From positions 744,001 to 808,000 of the forward strand of contig JABMLP010000018.1 of assembly GCA_013176395.1 (NCBI GenBank): a DNA stretch of 64,000 nucleotides. Direction: 5' to 3'. The position numbers and the translations under genes were made by a program. The notes under the pieces are model-generated. The model ran no database searches and had not been told where the DNA came from. It worked only from the letters and a program-made list of their open reading frames with translations. Each line of letters opens with the position of its first letter. The first letter of the stretch is position 1. Positions 21,026 through 33,127 of the stretch are shown in pieces. The stretch is from Venturia oleaginea (Eukaryota > Ascomycota > Dothideomycetes > Venturiales > Venturiaceae).

Positions 21026-23139
21026 ATGCCGCAGACACATTATACTCTTATCTATACCGACAGCTTTGCAACCAACTTCAACAATCTTACCATTAACATC
21101 GATCAATTCCGCATCAAGGTTCGAAACGCAATGGATCAAACTACATCTCCCCTGTACATAAAAGGCCGTTGATCCGTCGAACTACGGGATGGCAGACGGA
21201 TATATTCAAATGGCGTGATTATATATCCAGACAGCTATACGGAAACTGATTATGGAACTCGTTACGAAAGACTCGGTATAGTTCCTCCTGCAGATGGCAG
21301 ACATGGAATTTCTCCTGATCCGTCTTGGCTTTCTCACACAGTACCAAATCAGAGGGCTGGACCTTCTGGACACGCACAAAAGGCCGAAGAGATGAGAGCA
21401 TCCAAGGACAAAACGCAGCCTCCCGCTACGACCGAGGAGGCTCCTTCAAAATTTGATCCAAACACTGGATTCTATCGCGCTTTTGTCAGATTTATGCACG
21501 GCAAGAAAGTCGGTGTAGACCAGCTACGGGAACATCTTGAAACATTTGGACCAGTGGGTCCTTACCTGAGTCTCAGTAGTAAGAAACAGACTAATGTAAG
21601 TGATCACTTGGTTTTCCGTTTCACAACAAGTTCGGAGATTTTGTCCTTCTTTTACGACTAGACATTGAGTATCGCTTTCACTTTGGAGTCTGCCAATCCC
21701 AGATCGATATCGATCAATTTCTGGGAAGTTTCAAAATCAAACTGCCAGAAACGTAGTGATATCGATCTGGGGTTTAGACTGTTCACAACAAGAGGGATGC
21801 TTGATAGCGAAAGATAGGCTTATCGGACCCAATGTGGACTGCTCTGAATTGCACTATTTACTAACCTGCTTTTAGCCTTCCGCGTTTGCCGAGTTCAAGA
21901 CTTATGAAGGGTTTAAAGCCGCCGAAGCAGCTGGTCGACATGATCTCGGAAATGTCGAAGTCTGGGTTGTGGAGAGGGAAGACCATGATCCACTTCGGAA
22001 CAGCAGGACTCGAGCTAGCGCTGGTCATGACAATGGCCCTCCAATGCCGCCGCCCCCTACTCCTGGTCTTGCTAATCGCGGCGGGAGGTCGGCGAGTCAA
22101 AGTTTTCGTCCTTCACAGATAACACCTATTTCCAACTCCTCGCAGGTCTCTACATATTCCAATGAGGTTAGTACATTCTCGTCGCCGCCGATGGGTGCTC
22201 CGGGAGCGGGAGCGCCGTCGCCAGCCTTGGCTGGATACACGGCAGGCTCGAGAACAGTATCCGGTCCATCGCTTGGTCCTCTTCGCAACCGAGCGAATTC
22301 TACACGAAACAGAGCAGGCCAGACCGCGGCGACCATCGACGTCGATTACTGTTGAAGAGAGAGCCAGTCTTTTTGGTAATTTAGGCCACAGACGTGGCGT
22401 CTCGAATCCTCAACCATCTCCGTTGAACCCGAACTTTGGTAACAATGCACAGCGAACCGATGCCACCTCTACCACGGCAGCTGTACCCGGTCCTTTAGAA
22501 CAGAGCGTGGTAGAACAGTACACTAGTTATGTGGATACTCCTGACCGTTCTGTATCAACTGGCCTGCCAATCTTCCAACAAACCTATCCAGAGAACTCGA
22601 TTCTTCGACCATCAGCGATAGGCTTCTCAACCAGCTTCGCTGGTGCAGAAGAGCAACACATACAAACTACTCGCGCGACAGGCGATGTTGAATCCTCGAA
22701 CTCGATTTCGAACCCAAGACAACAAAAACAACAAGCATCGCCTGGTAATCCCTCGACTCCCAAACGACAACCTCCACGCCCATCCTTTCGAATAAATGGC
22801 ATAGACAACGACATGGACCCCTTCAGAGATGACTGTCCGATCCACCTCAATTCCTGGTGCGACTGCGGTGAGCAATTCCCAGGTTGTCGTTGGCCCCGTC
22901 CATGCGATTGTCATAGACCAAATTGTAGACCTCCTCCATCACCACCTGTGAGACGTGTAACACCAGCGACTGCTACAACGATGCCGAGGCAGACACAAAG
23001 TACGCAGAAACCAGGTGGCCAGTTTGTGATTCCGAAGAAAGCGGAGAGGAAGGGGCTTGATATTATGACGCCGAGTGGGAAGAAGGTTGTTTTTAGGAGG
23101 GGGGTTGGAAAGGGGAAGGAGAAAGAGGTCTCTATATAG
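21026..23139 (+). CDS. RRM-like protein with Cys-rich C-terminal patch (unnamed)
   Basis: Family not recognised. My model has four exons (21026-21153, 21196-21595, 21876-22256, 22318-23139; 576 residues), phase-consistent throughout. Residues around the 280-bp intron resemble an RNA-recognition motif: GFYRAFVRFMHGKKVG before it, and SAFAEFKTYEGFKAAEAAG plus VEVWVVERE after it. The middle is Pro/Ser/Gln-rich and disordered. The C-terminus has a compact Cys/Pro block (DDCPIHLNSWCDCGEQFPGC followed by RPCDCHRPNC) and a basic end. Two junctions are weak. A 42-nt intron (21154-21195) is proposed only because the frame otherwise holds TGA at 21170, and a 61-nt intron (22257-22317) because the frame shifts there. 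Either could be a real lesion. Confidence 0.6.
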
Positions 23140-23734
23140 ACTTACGAAGCAATTGCCATCACCCTCTCAGCTTCTTTGACACACACTCGATCCAATGTGT
23201 GCCGAAAGTAGTACTATGTTATTCGCGCGATCACGTTCCAAAGTCGTAATAACGGAAACTCCGGAGAGGAACGATGTCCGAGCTTTTGGTACAACCTCAA
23301 GCCTCATCTTCATCTCGATCCAAGCAGTCCAAAGTCATCCGATTTTAGGCTCTCGATAAATTGTCCAATCTGCTCATCGATCCGATCATGTGGAGGGAAA
23401 GCTGCCTCAATCGTGTCTGTCCATGTCGTCGGGTACGGCTACCCACATTCCACGACTACCACATGGTCGTACAGGCTTTGGGAAGGTCTGTTCTATCCCT
23501 GAAACCTAAAATTAGGCCTGACGAGAGAACCGTACCTATTGCCGGGCTTTTGGGTTTATTATCACTGCCTCCATGAGTCCATGACATGAAGCTTGGAGTT
23601 TTTGCTTTGCGTAATTTTTAACGCAAGCGCGATATCTAACTAGAGATGCACAATGTCATATATTCATGTTACCAGGCTTTCTCCCTCATCTTTATAACAT
23701 CCAAGGGCCCCAAGAAAGAAAATATGGTCTTCTC
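23140..23734. other. Intergenic, possible 5' part of the next locus
   Basis: No gene with motifs. An intron-like tail with a CTAAC branch site occurs near 23637, ending CCAG at 23677, so unseen 5' exons of the following locus may extend into this stretch. Confidence 0.4.
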
Positions 23735-24865
23735 CATTCGTCACGGTCATCTCGGTCGAAAAGTCTATCAACGGAGCGTTGTCCGTTAACGGGAGCTTCT
23801 TCTCCACCCCCTTTGCCTCACCCGTCTAGATCACCAACAACCGAGGACAGTCCGTGAACCTGGACCTAAAGCAAATCATCATTTGGTTGGACGAGCAACA
23901 AACGAATAGAAAACCTCTCACTTTCTTCGTCGAAGCAAAAGAATCATCATTGTCGTCCAGCGCAGAAACTTCAAAACGATTCAACCACACCCAACGCAGA
24001 CCTTTCACACCATCAGAAGTAGACCGAGATGTTGCTGTCACCCATCCGCCCCATCAACAGGACAATGGACCTTGATCGAAGTCATCTGTATCCTCCGAAC
24101 CCAAAGACACTTACAAAATCCAAATCAACACCTCTCCTTCGCAGTGAGAAGAATATCTATCGAACATCCAAGCTTATCACTCTCGACAAGGATTCGCGGC
24201 GTCAGAGAGTAGTCTCAACAACGCCAGATCTCACCCATACTCACACCCGAAAAACAAGTCGAACCCAACTCAAAAATGACGAGTCACTCTGGATCATCCT
24301 TTCCCTGCCTTCATCCCTCACAAGCGGAGAAAGCATACCTCTCACTCTGACTCTTAAACATTTCTATCCCCCGAAAAACAAAACCGAGGGGATGCCCATC
24401 TTCGCAGCCTTACGAATCATGAAATTCTCCATCAATCTGGTTGAGATACGCAATCGTTCTTCACAGGGTTTGATTGGATTCCACAAAAGCACTCAAAAAG
24501 TCATGAACGTCTCCGCTTACGGCGTTGACGATGCACCAACCCTGGCCTTGGACAAACAACTCGATCTTTCCACCGTTTTCAAGAACGAGATGAAATTGCC
24601 GGATAAGATTACCGTCCCATTTCCCAAAACGAAAAAGGGAGTCACGCATTATTTGCAAGTTCATGCCACGGTCGAGTATTTTGGAAAGATGTTTTCGGCC
24701 GAGTGGGTTGATATACCGATTTCTGTTGTGCCGGCTACGAAAGATATTCCAGTATTTGTGCCAGAGGAGGAAAGGTATGCTGCGTTGAGATCAGCGATGG
24801 ATATGGGAGGGATGTTGAGTCCGGAGGAGTTTTTTGAGGATGAAGAGGTCTTGGCATTGTCATGA
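23735..24865 (+). CDS. Arrestin-like protein, gene structure unresolved
   Basis: The longest frame (24029-24865) ends with segments typical of fungal arrestin-fold adaptors: LWIILSLPSSLTSGESIPLT, and later HYLQVHATVEYFGKMFSAEW followed by DIPISVVP and an acidic end. These proteins usually link plasma-membrane cargo to Rsp5-type ubiquitin ligases. Upstream, another frame (about 23735-24075) carries VTVISVEKSINGALS and later VNLDLKQIIIWLDEQQ, interrupted by TAG at 23826-23828. A 45-nt intron with donor GTTAAC (about 23784) and acceptor CTAG would remove that stop in phase. I found no clean junction between the upstream frame and the main one, nor a convincing start. This is either a multi-exon gene or a decaying copy. 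Confidence 0.42.
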
Positions 24866-24991
24866 TGGGGTCATTACATTCGTAAGTTCATATTCCGTTC
24901 CTTCCCAGTCTCCATGTGTTCTGATAGGTCCAGCCTGCTCACACCGCCAGGGCGTCAATGACCAGCACGACCACAACTTCGAGTTGTGGTG

Positions 24992-26268
24992 CTAGACAAC
25001 GGAGCCCAGCTCCTCGGTCCTTGGCGCTGTGACACGCCCGAACAATCGCCCAAGACCCATGTACGAAGAGTTGATAGGCGTCTCCCCGTCATTAAGGAAA
25101 ACATCAAAAAGCCATCCACCAAAAACACAGCCCACAAACGGCGCCACAACTGGAATCTACGCGCAAAGAATTAGCTCAACATGACTCTCGCAAATCAATC
25201 ATCATCAACAGAAAACTTACCCAAAAGTAATAATTCCTCGCTGTCCAAACACCACGTCCATACCCCAACGCGCACGTCATCAATCTCGGCCCAAAATCTC
25301 TTGCTGGGTTGATGGCGAAACCGGTTTCCCATCCAAAGCATGCCGTTATCCCGACAAAGACGAAACACAACACCAATGGTGAAAGGTTCTTAGCACCACC
25401 ACCCCTCTTCGACTCCCCAAGCGCAAAAATACAAAACATCAACACGGCACTCGCCAGAAATTCGGAAAAGAAAGCTCCCGTTGTGCTCATGAAGGGGGTG
25501 GGATACGTTGCAAATATACCCGCCGTCGGTGTTGCACTGGCAGAGGAGGAAAAGTAGGGGACGGTACGAATATTATGGCCTTCGTAATGATCGATGGCGG
25601 GTTTATAGTTTCCATAGACGACGCCGGCGGCGCAGAAGGCACCGAGGGTTTGCGAGACCATGTAGATTGGGAATTGGGACCAGGGGAAACGGCGGTAGAT
25701 GCACATGCTCAGGGTGACGGCGGGGTTTAGATGGCCGCCGGAGCGGTTGGCTGTGTAGGCTCCTAGCATTATGCCGACTCTGGATTTGTTGTTAGTAGGT
25801 ATTTGTGGCTATATATATACATGTTCAAAGATGAGGAGAGGAAAGAAAGAAAGGAAGGAGGGAGAGCGGCTAGATGCAAGATTAGGGATAGAATAGAAGC
25901 TTGGTAGATGGCTAGGGAAGAGATGTAAAAGAATGAACATACCCCCATCCCAAACATAAAGTAGTATAATCACCTTTCTTCCCCTCGCCGAGTACATACT
26001 GTGCCGTACACCCGAACGCAAAAAGGAGGAAAACGAATGTTCCGAAGAATTCGCTGAAGGCGTTTTGATGTCTGTGGCGGATGCGGGACCATAAATGAGG
26101 ACTTTTATCGTCGTGATATTGGATTGGCTGGGTCTGGTTGTATTGAATTGGTGGTGTCTGGTTGTATTGCACGGTATCTAGGGGGTTGAACGTTTCTTTT
26201 AAAAGGGTCATGGTGGAGGTTGTGCTGTGGGCGCTTATGGCTATCGAGTCTTTGTGTTGGTGGGACAT
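24992..26268 (-). CDS. Aquaglyceroporin (MIP family channel)
   Basis: Membrane channel for water, glycerol or similar small solutes. Three exons (26268-25943, 25779-25221, 25156-24992) splice in phase to 349 residues. Both NPA boxes are intact: GGHLNPAVTL, and GFAINPARDFGPRL. The Asp after NPAR is the feature that marks glycerol-conducting members rather than strict aquaporins. The first transmembrane segment starts at AFSEFFGTFVFLLFAFG. The 90-residue cytoplasmic N-terminus has a short repeated YNQT[P/Q]PIQY pattern. The last exon supplies the sixth helix (VVAPFVGCVFGGWLFDVF) and a short tail. No fused domain. Subfamily specificity is inferred from the NPARD motif alone. Confidence 0.93.
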
Positions 26269-28642
26269 TGTGGTGGTATAAAGAGACGAGATAGGGATGG
26301 AGGAAGAATATGTGAATTGGGAGTAACGGGAAGGAGGAAGAGTAGGTGGACTGGTGGCTGGTGGTTGGTGATGGAAGGTTGTGAGGTGTGGAAGGTATGT
26401 ATGAATGATAGCTGATGGATGGCTGGTAATCTCTCACCCAACCTCACTCTCGAATCTTGCGGATGGAGGGAGGACTTGAGAACGAATAGAAGGATACTCT
26501 TTATGTACCCCCAAGCGCAAGGCTGACAGTGTTAACATTCCATCCCACACGCGGTATATCCGACGAATGGGGATGCGCGGCCAGCTGGTGCCGCATCGGG
26601 AAATACAGAATAGAGACTGTAACTGGCTTTGCATAAGAAGGTAACAGCGGTGAAGACAGAGGCACAGTGGGGATTGTAGTTCTGTGCCCGTGCTGAATCA
26701 CGATCATGGTGAGGCGAGGGGCAGGCACAGAAGTACCATCCCCACCGTGCAGGCAGAACTTACATGAAGGTGTGCGTTAGATTGCATATCAGGAGCCATT
26801 TCTTGAATCTAGTCGTTGGAGACGTATTTCGTGCCTACGCCTTTCTGCAGTCAGGGGTATTGTTTATCCATGATGAAACCAATTGGAAACGTAGTCTTTT
26901 TTCTACAGATGCGTGTAGACGGACAGACCAATTGGAATGGTTATGGGAAATCATAGACGCGACTCCGAGTCTCTGTCTGCAGAGTTGGACGCAATACCTT
27001 CGACGAGTGAACTCGCGATGCGAGCATTTCCAATCCGAGTCTCTCCACGATCAATCGCGACGGCTGACGCCTCCCGTTGTCCGTCCCATCGATACTAAAG
27101 CATAACGCTCTGGCTCGCCAACGGTACAAAACATGGTAGCAAAATCGCCAGCCTTCCATGTACCTCATCCGACATGGAACAGAAAGTGACATCCGATCAG
27201 CATGGCTCGTGACAGCGAAAACCATACTCAACCTGATGGGGAAAGCGCATGCATGCAATCGATCGAGATGGCGGATGAACCCGCCCCTCTCCCTCCAGAG
27301 AACCCGAAGCCAGTGGTTCCAAACAATAACCTTATTCCGACCTCTCAATATCCTTCCGAATCTCTCCTCCGCCTCGTCAATGGCAAGAGAACGAATCCAC
27401 GCCCTTGCCAAAAGAACGGGTGCTGACCGGAGCTACAGGCCGTAACTATTTCGTATGCCATTTCAAAAGGAATGCGGTGAGTGCTCTTCGGTAAACTCCA
27501 TGAGTCAGCCTGGAAGGGAGGTTTGCGAAACAGCTGGGGTATACACAGTAATAGGAGTAGTAGGGAGGCTGAGATGAGTGATGGACGCTGCAATGTCAAC
27601 AAGTAGGGAGGGACTGGGGAGCTATACAGTGCTTATCGTAGCTTCATCGAGCCTTCACCCCATTTCGTTCGGGTCCGAGATAGGTGGTGGCCAGTGTGCT
27701 CGACAAAGCAGGACTCGCGTGTTGTTGCAAAGTCGTATGCAAGTACAAGTGCATAACATCGGGCGCCACTGGCTGGACCAAACGAATGCGCCGTACTCGC
27801 ATATGTATTGCCGACGCAGGAGGAATAATACTTGCGCGGCCCAGGTAAGTTTCAACAACGAATGAAAACAGGATTGATTCGCCAATCATTGGCTTCAGAT
27901 CATGTCCATCAGCTTACCAACCAATCGATACCAATCAGAAAGTTGAAGCTAACCTGAGGCGCGCAAGTAGTAAAGGGAGAAGAGGATTTGGAGGTTGGGG
28001 TGACGCCTTTCCTGATGGTGTTTAGCCACGTTAGCGTCTGCTGATGTGGCATTCGGTTTGCCCAAGGAACATGCTGGACGCACATGCTGGACAAGGCTAA
28101 ATGCCGCCATCAGAAATGAGTGACCTGGTGCTCGGTACCTCGGAGTACGAAATTGGAAGACGCGCTTTCTCTCTCCTGCAATGCATTCTTTAGCTCTAAC
28201 AATCTACTAGCTCGGCATGCTCTTATCAAAGCTCGTCTCTTCAGACCACCACAATGCATAGTCTTTAACTCTAGTAGCTAGATCCTATCGTAACCTTACT
28301 ACCGTTATCGATAGACCAATGTGTGTATCTTCATCCTCCCAATGTCTCCAAAGTTCGGACATCCTAACAAGCTGCTGAAAATCCCTGGGGCCTGGCTCAA
28401 AATATGTACCATCCATAGACATATTTCTCAATCATACACCGATGGTGATAAGTTCCCGGCATTACAAAGATCATCTCTAAACAGCCAGGAAGGCTCCATT
28501 ACCAATTCCAGATTGAGAATGGCGCCCATGCAAAAGAAAACTCCCTGGAAGATGAGAAGAAAGCAGAGCTACCAACCCACCGTGTCATTACTGTCATGAA
28601 ATATCCAAATCCTTTTCCCATATCCAAACTCGCGGCACGACT
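26269..28642. other. Large intergenic region without a supported gene
   Basis: 2.4 kb. Open frames up to 156 codons (for example 26941-27411 on minus) overlap others on the opposite strand. They lack family motifs, and I found no coherent intron chain. Nothing assignable seen. Confidence 0.5.
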
Positions 28643-29828
28643 TCATGTCGAAGTGAATGTCCTTATCCGGTTTCTAACCTGATAGAGACTTGGCACCGAA
28701 GCCCATTCGGGCCGTGGTTGGAGTTCCTCTTTGTCCACCAACCACGCTTCTGCGTCTGGTCCCAAAGTCCTCAAGTCCTTGGCCAATTGTTCTGGACGGC
28801 CTTGAACAGTCTGTTGTTTGAAGGTATGCCAGAACTTCTCGAACTCTTCGCGACGTGCCATACCCGTGATTTGTAATCGCCTCTTCATGACAACTGCTTG
28901 ATGCTCAAAGTGCGTCTCCTCCGATTGCCATTCCTTTCGTTCTTGTTGGTAGAGGTCAAGGGCGGGTGTTATGACGGTTTGGGCGAAATCCAGTATGGCC
29001 ATGGCGTGTAAAACGTGCAGTGGCTCTTGGTCGAGACGGGCGAGGACTACAGAGCCCATCATCGGTGGTCCATATTCTCCGAATTCATGATCCCAATCAC
29101 GCCGATTGGCAACAGGGTGGTCGGCCTTGTTGGGGTCGAAGCAGCGGAAAAGGTGTTGAGCGTCGTTACTCAGGTCTGTTACGCTAAGCCGGAGTCTCGA
29201 AGTGTCGACATTGTTGTTGAGTGGCCGAGATACGATTTTGATGCCAAAATTTTCGGACATCAAGGCTGGCGTGTCTTCAAAAATCTGGTCGTTCTTTGCT
29301 ATCGATATTGCTTCGAATCGGGGCCTCTTCTCGCTGAACATGAGGACTTGTGGGTTGACTCGAACAGCCTGAACCTTTTGCCGATTAGCAAAAGCAAAAC
29401 GCATGGTGGATGGTTGGGCGGTCGGGTGTGCCAAAAGGTATTGGAATGGCAGAACAAGTCAAAGAAGCGACAAGATGAGTATCGATTGAGTGTGCAGATA
29501 TCTGTGTGTTGTTGAAGCTCCACAAGACGTCATAACATATAGAACATACCTGATCATGACTCTGTTTCTGTGATTGCTGCATATCGCTAAAAATGCGGCT
29601 TTGTCTTGGATCCTTTCTTCGAGCTCCGAATATTGACTTTCGTTTTGAATCATCGCCATTTGAGTCTTGGTCATCGTCGAAAGAAAGAGGAAGGGAGACT
29701 GAAGAAGGAGTCCTGAAAATACCTAAAGGAAGCGACATTGCAACGTCCTTTATGTTTTGTATATGTGCAGGAAGTCGCGCTGGGTAATCTTTATGCACTT
29801 TCTGATGGTGACGCATGCGGCTTGACAT
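28643..29828 (-). CDS. Unrecognised fungal protein
   Basis: Function unknown. The best model is two exons (29828-29550 and 29368-28643) with a 181-bp phase-0 intron (donor GTATGT, a CTAAT branch site near 29390, acceptor TTCAG), giving 334 residues. The N-terminal exon is basic and Ser-rich. The second exon looks like a folded domain: FSEKRPRFEAISIAKNDQIF, RDWDHEFGEYGPPMMGSVVL, then helices through EREFEKFW-type sequence. Alternatively the first exon reads on without splicing to a stop at 29385, and the second region starts separately at an internal ATG (29404). The last ten residues could also be intron read-through. No partner gene nearby. Confidence 0.55.
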
Positions 29829-30582
29829 TGTATTTGGATTTGAGTGGCAACAAATGGGTTGTCGTGTTATTTGCGCAGAGGCTGTGCGTATAGAGTGTGT
29901 TGATATGACGCTCAACTACTTGCAATTTCAGAAAAGAAATCTCGCCAGAGACGTTCATGATTGAGGATAGAAACGGTGACCTTCTTGTATGTAGAAGAAG
30001 CGCAAGATCCAGACAGTCCTTACACCGATTCTATGCCCAGGACTCTGTAGATACGATTCGGATGTGGCGCTTAGGACCGGTTATGCCAGCCCATTCTGAA
30101 TTCGAGAGCGATATACTCAGGATTGCTCAGGTCAAGACACCTTCCACTCACATTGCGGCACTTTTCTACCAGCAAGAAAGCACCTGGGTCATTGTATAGA
30201 TAACATCTAACCTGGCGAGGGACCTCGTCGCAATCACGTCCATTGCAATAAGCAAGAAGGTCAGAAAAGCTTCAAGGTTTGTCCGGATCTGGTGTGCCCA
30301 AAAGCGTTTCTTCCAGGCTCATTCTCTCCTTATTTTTGGCAAAAGATACGAGGAACAAAGGCAACGAGGTTCGCCAGTGTCTGTACAGTTGAGTAAAGAA
30401 GATGCACGATGTTGTGGATTCCCAACTGATGAGCTTCGCGTGAGGTTGGCGTTGGGTCAGAATATTCTACCGGGCACAACGAAAACACGTCTTGGCCAAT
30501 GAGAGCCGATCTCGCGTCAAATACAACAACAAGCATGATATGATTCTGTCTACACGCCTATTATAGGTAGTCAGACCCTCAA
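29829..30582. other. Divergent promoter region
   Basis: 754 bp between two divergent unrecognised genes. An 80-codon frame at 29957-30199 shows no motif. No other element identified. Confidence 0.45.
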
Positions 30583-33127
30583 ATGGGACCCAATCGCCCA
30601 AATGACGCCTTTCAACCGCTGTCCACCAATGTGCCCCGCACGAAGTATATCCAAGCTACCAAAATAACGGCCAGTACCGATGAGCGCGTTTCTGGCTCTC
30701 TTTCTGAATCCAGTCACTCGCCATACGATGCGCTAGACGAAGACGATACAGACGACTCTTTTGGACGCCGCATGATACAAGAGATGAACCAAGATCGCGT
30801 CCTGAGTGAAGGGCATAGACCGCGAGCCTTCAGGAAGGCGCGAATTCACCCGAGAGGAGGATTGACCTTGGAAAATCTGGAGCGCGTAGCTCCAAGCAAC
30901 GAGACGCACCCGGCTATACCTTCGCACAGTAGCCTGGGCAGTCTCAGCAGTGGACTATCTGATCCCCCCCTCAATATACCGCGCGAATGGGGTAGGAGAG
31001 GCAGGAGGAACAACGACTGGCTGCGGCGCATCAAAATGGACTCGCCTAAGATCGCAGAAAGAGACGGAAATATGCAGGAAGACGATTGGGCCACTGCAGC
31101 TGTAGATGTGCCATTGCCATCACTCGAAGATAGCCCTTTATCAAGAAGAGGTTCCACACGAGGGACCCCTGCAGCTTCAGTGAGACGGCACCAAGCTTCT
31201 GTGGAGAGAGAGGCGGATTGGGACCTCACTTCAGATTTGAATGCTGCTTCATTCATTGAATCAACGCCTATGCCAGTACGTAATACCCAGCTGGAGGAAA
31301 TACGGCAGCGCGAGTTCGAGGAAGCTTTGAATGAGAGCAGCATCTACCGCTCCACCACGTACCCAACTCCTCCACCAGGACCCTCAAGTCCTTGCCGATC
31401 AAAATCACCTGCATCCCAGAGTCTTGCAGATGCTTGGTCACATCCAGCTGAGCAACAATTGGCCGTCCCGAAGCGGACAGAACGAGCCAGATCCGCTACA
31501 AATTCCACAGTACGCACAGCTACACATTCTAGGACAGCGTCTGGAAATGGCCCGCCATCACCCATTGCTCTGCACAAGAGCTCTCACACTCTGGGGAGTG
31601 TTGACCGAGCTGTAACACCGCAAGTTCAAATAAGTCCTCAGCGTCATGTACACCGCCGCGAGGACTCGCAAAATATTTTAAGAAGACTAGCACGAGCATC
31701 AAGCAACACTCCAAGTCCTGGTAACGCGACAAATCGTCGTATCAATCCGGAAGGGTCTCCGACTTCAGTCCGAAATCGCCCAGATTCTGCTCCTGCTGTT
31801 CCAGCTGCGACTGATCTGGTACAAACTAATACACGACCTCGATCTCCAAATCTCTCCCTTCCGAGACCACAATCGTCCTCAGTGACGCAGACCAAGAGCG
31901 TCGTTGTGGTACAGGAGACAACTCAAAAGCAAGTTGTACAGAAAGAGACACAGCAAGTGGAGGAGACGCCTGTTCCGCCGATAAGGCAGCTCAATCCCAA
32001 GACGCCTATTGTTACAGGGGCATGGATAGATACTCCTACGCCAGTCATTTCGCGTCCGGCATTTCTCCAGGAACCTGTGCCTTCCAGCTCTTCTCACATA
32101 TCACGTCCGGCATCGTCGAAAGAGATGGTATCTCGTGAACGATCTGCATCACCTGCGAAAAAGGCGGCGCAGGCTGCCGTCCAACGGGCACAAGAAGATG
32201 ACCTCGATCAGGTTCAAGTTGAACCGGAATCGGCGCAAGCACCCACACGTGGTCCGTCCTTTCCTTCATCAGCTCTCTCAGCAGTTATAGACGAAGCTCG
32301 TCACCACCAAGTCACAGACACGAACGAGATGTTAGGCGAAGCTACAATCGAGTCGCTAGAAGATCTCATGTCGCCTCATGATGACCAGAGTGCCCAAGAA
32401 GAGGATACGCTCGATCAGCTCGAGTTGCCCACGGAGGAACCAAAGAGCGCAGCTGAGAAGTCACGCTTGGCTGAGTTAATGACTTTGAAGAGCATGAACC
32501 AGAAATTGAAGGCAACCAAGAGTAGTATTCGAAGTGTCAATCATGGTATTCAAGGCTTGCAGAAACAAATGCATGATTCTGGAGATAAGGGAGAGGAAAA
32601 GGAAAAGCAAACACAGGTAAAACTGCTTGAAGTAAACCTCCGCTCTTTTTCAGATCTGGGCCAACTATTACGGCCTTCTTTGTACACGCGCGATGAGAAA
32701 GACAAGATTGGACTTGGACCCTTGGGTCTCCTTCTCACTGTTTTCTTGGGCTGGTTACTCACCGAGGTCTCAATGTGGTATGTCCTCCTCCGCCACTTGC
32801 GATACCACTTGTTAATCATGAAATAGTCACCTTTTTTGTCGTCCTGCATATGCCTCATCCATGTCTGGATTTGGTGTCGATCCTGACGCGCCCGAATTTC
32901 CCTTTGCGCTACCTACTATGCTTCTCCGACCGTTTCGACCATTGTGGAGACCCTGTCTGAACACGGCAACCACACTTATGCATTTTGTTTGGGATAGCGT
33001 CCCAGATTTTTTCGAGCAAGAGCAAGTCAATAGAGGAAAGAAGATTGTGAAGAATATTGTTGAAGAAGTTTTTGTCGACCCGGGAAATCCGGAGGATTGG
33101 GATATGATGAATGATGATATTTTGTAA
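30583..33127 (+). CDS. Large, mostly disordered protein with one C-terminal membrane segment
   Basis: I recognise the overall pattern as a conserved Pezizomycotina protein but cannot name it. Exons 30583-32777 and 32827-33127 give 831 residues. Conserved-looking blocks are TKYIQATKITASTDERVS, the GLTLENLERV region, REWGRRGRRNNDWLRRI, DWATAAVDVPLPSLEDSPLS and a helix TQLEEIRQREFEEA. A long Ser/Pro/Thr-rich stretch follows, then coiled-coil-like sequence (LMTLKSMNQKLKATKSSIRS). One hydrophobic segment (LGLLLTVFLGWLLTEVSMW) lies at about residues 711-731, just before the intron. The last 100 residues end acidic (NPEDWDMMNDDIL). The layout suggests a tail-anchored or single-pass protein facing the cytoplasm or nucleoplasm. 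That localisation is inference. Confidence 0.82.

Noticed and set aside
22162..22330. Arg-rich start of the long 3' frame of the RRM-like gene
   Set aside because: Upstream of the proposed splice the other frame reads as plausible Ser/Pro/Gly-rich protein, while this part is an Arg-rich shadow.
26941..27411. 156-codon minus-strand open frame
   Set aside because: Arg/Trp-rich composition typical of a chance frame, overlapped by equal plus-strand frames, no start context or splice partner, no family motif.
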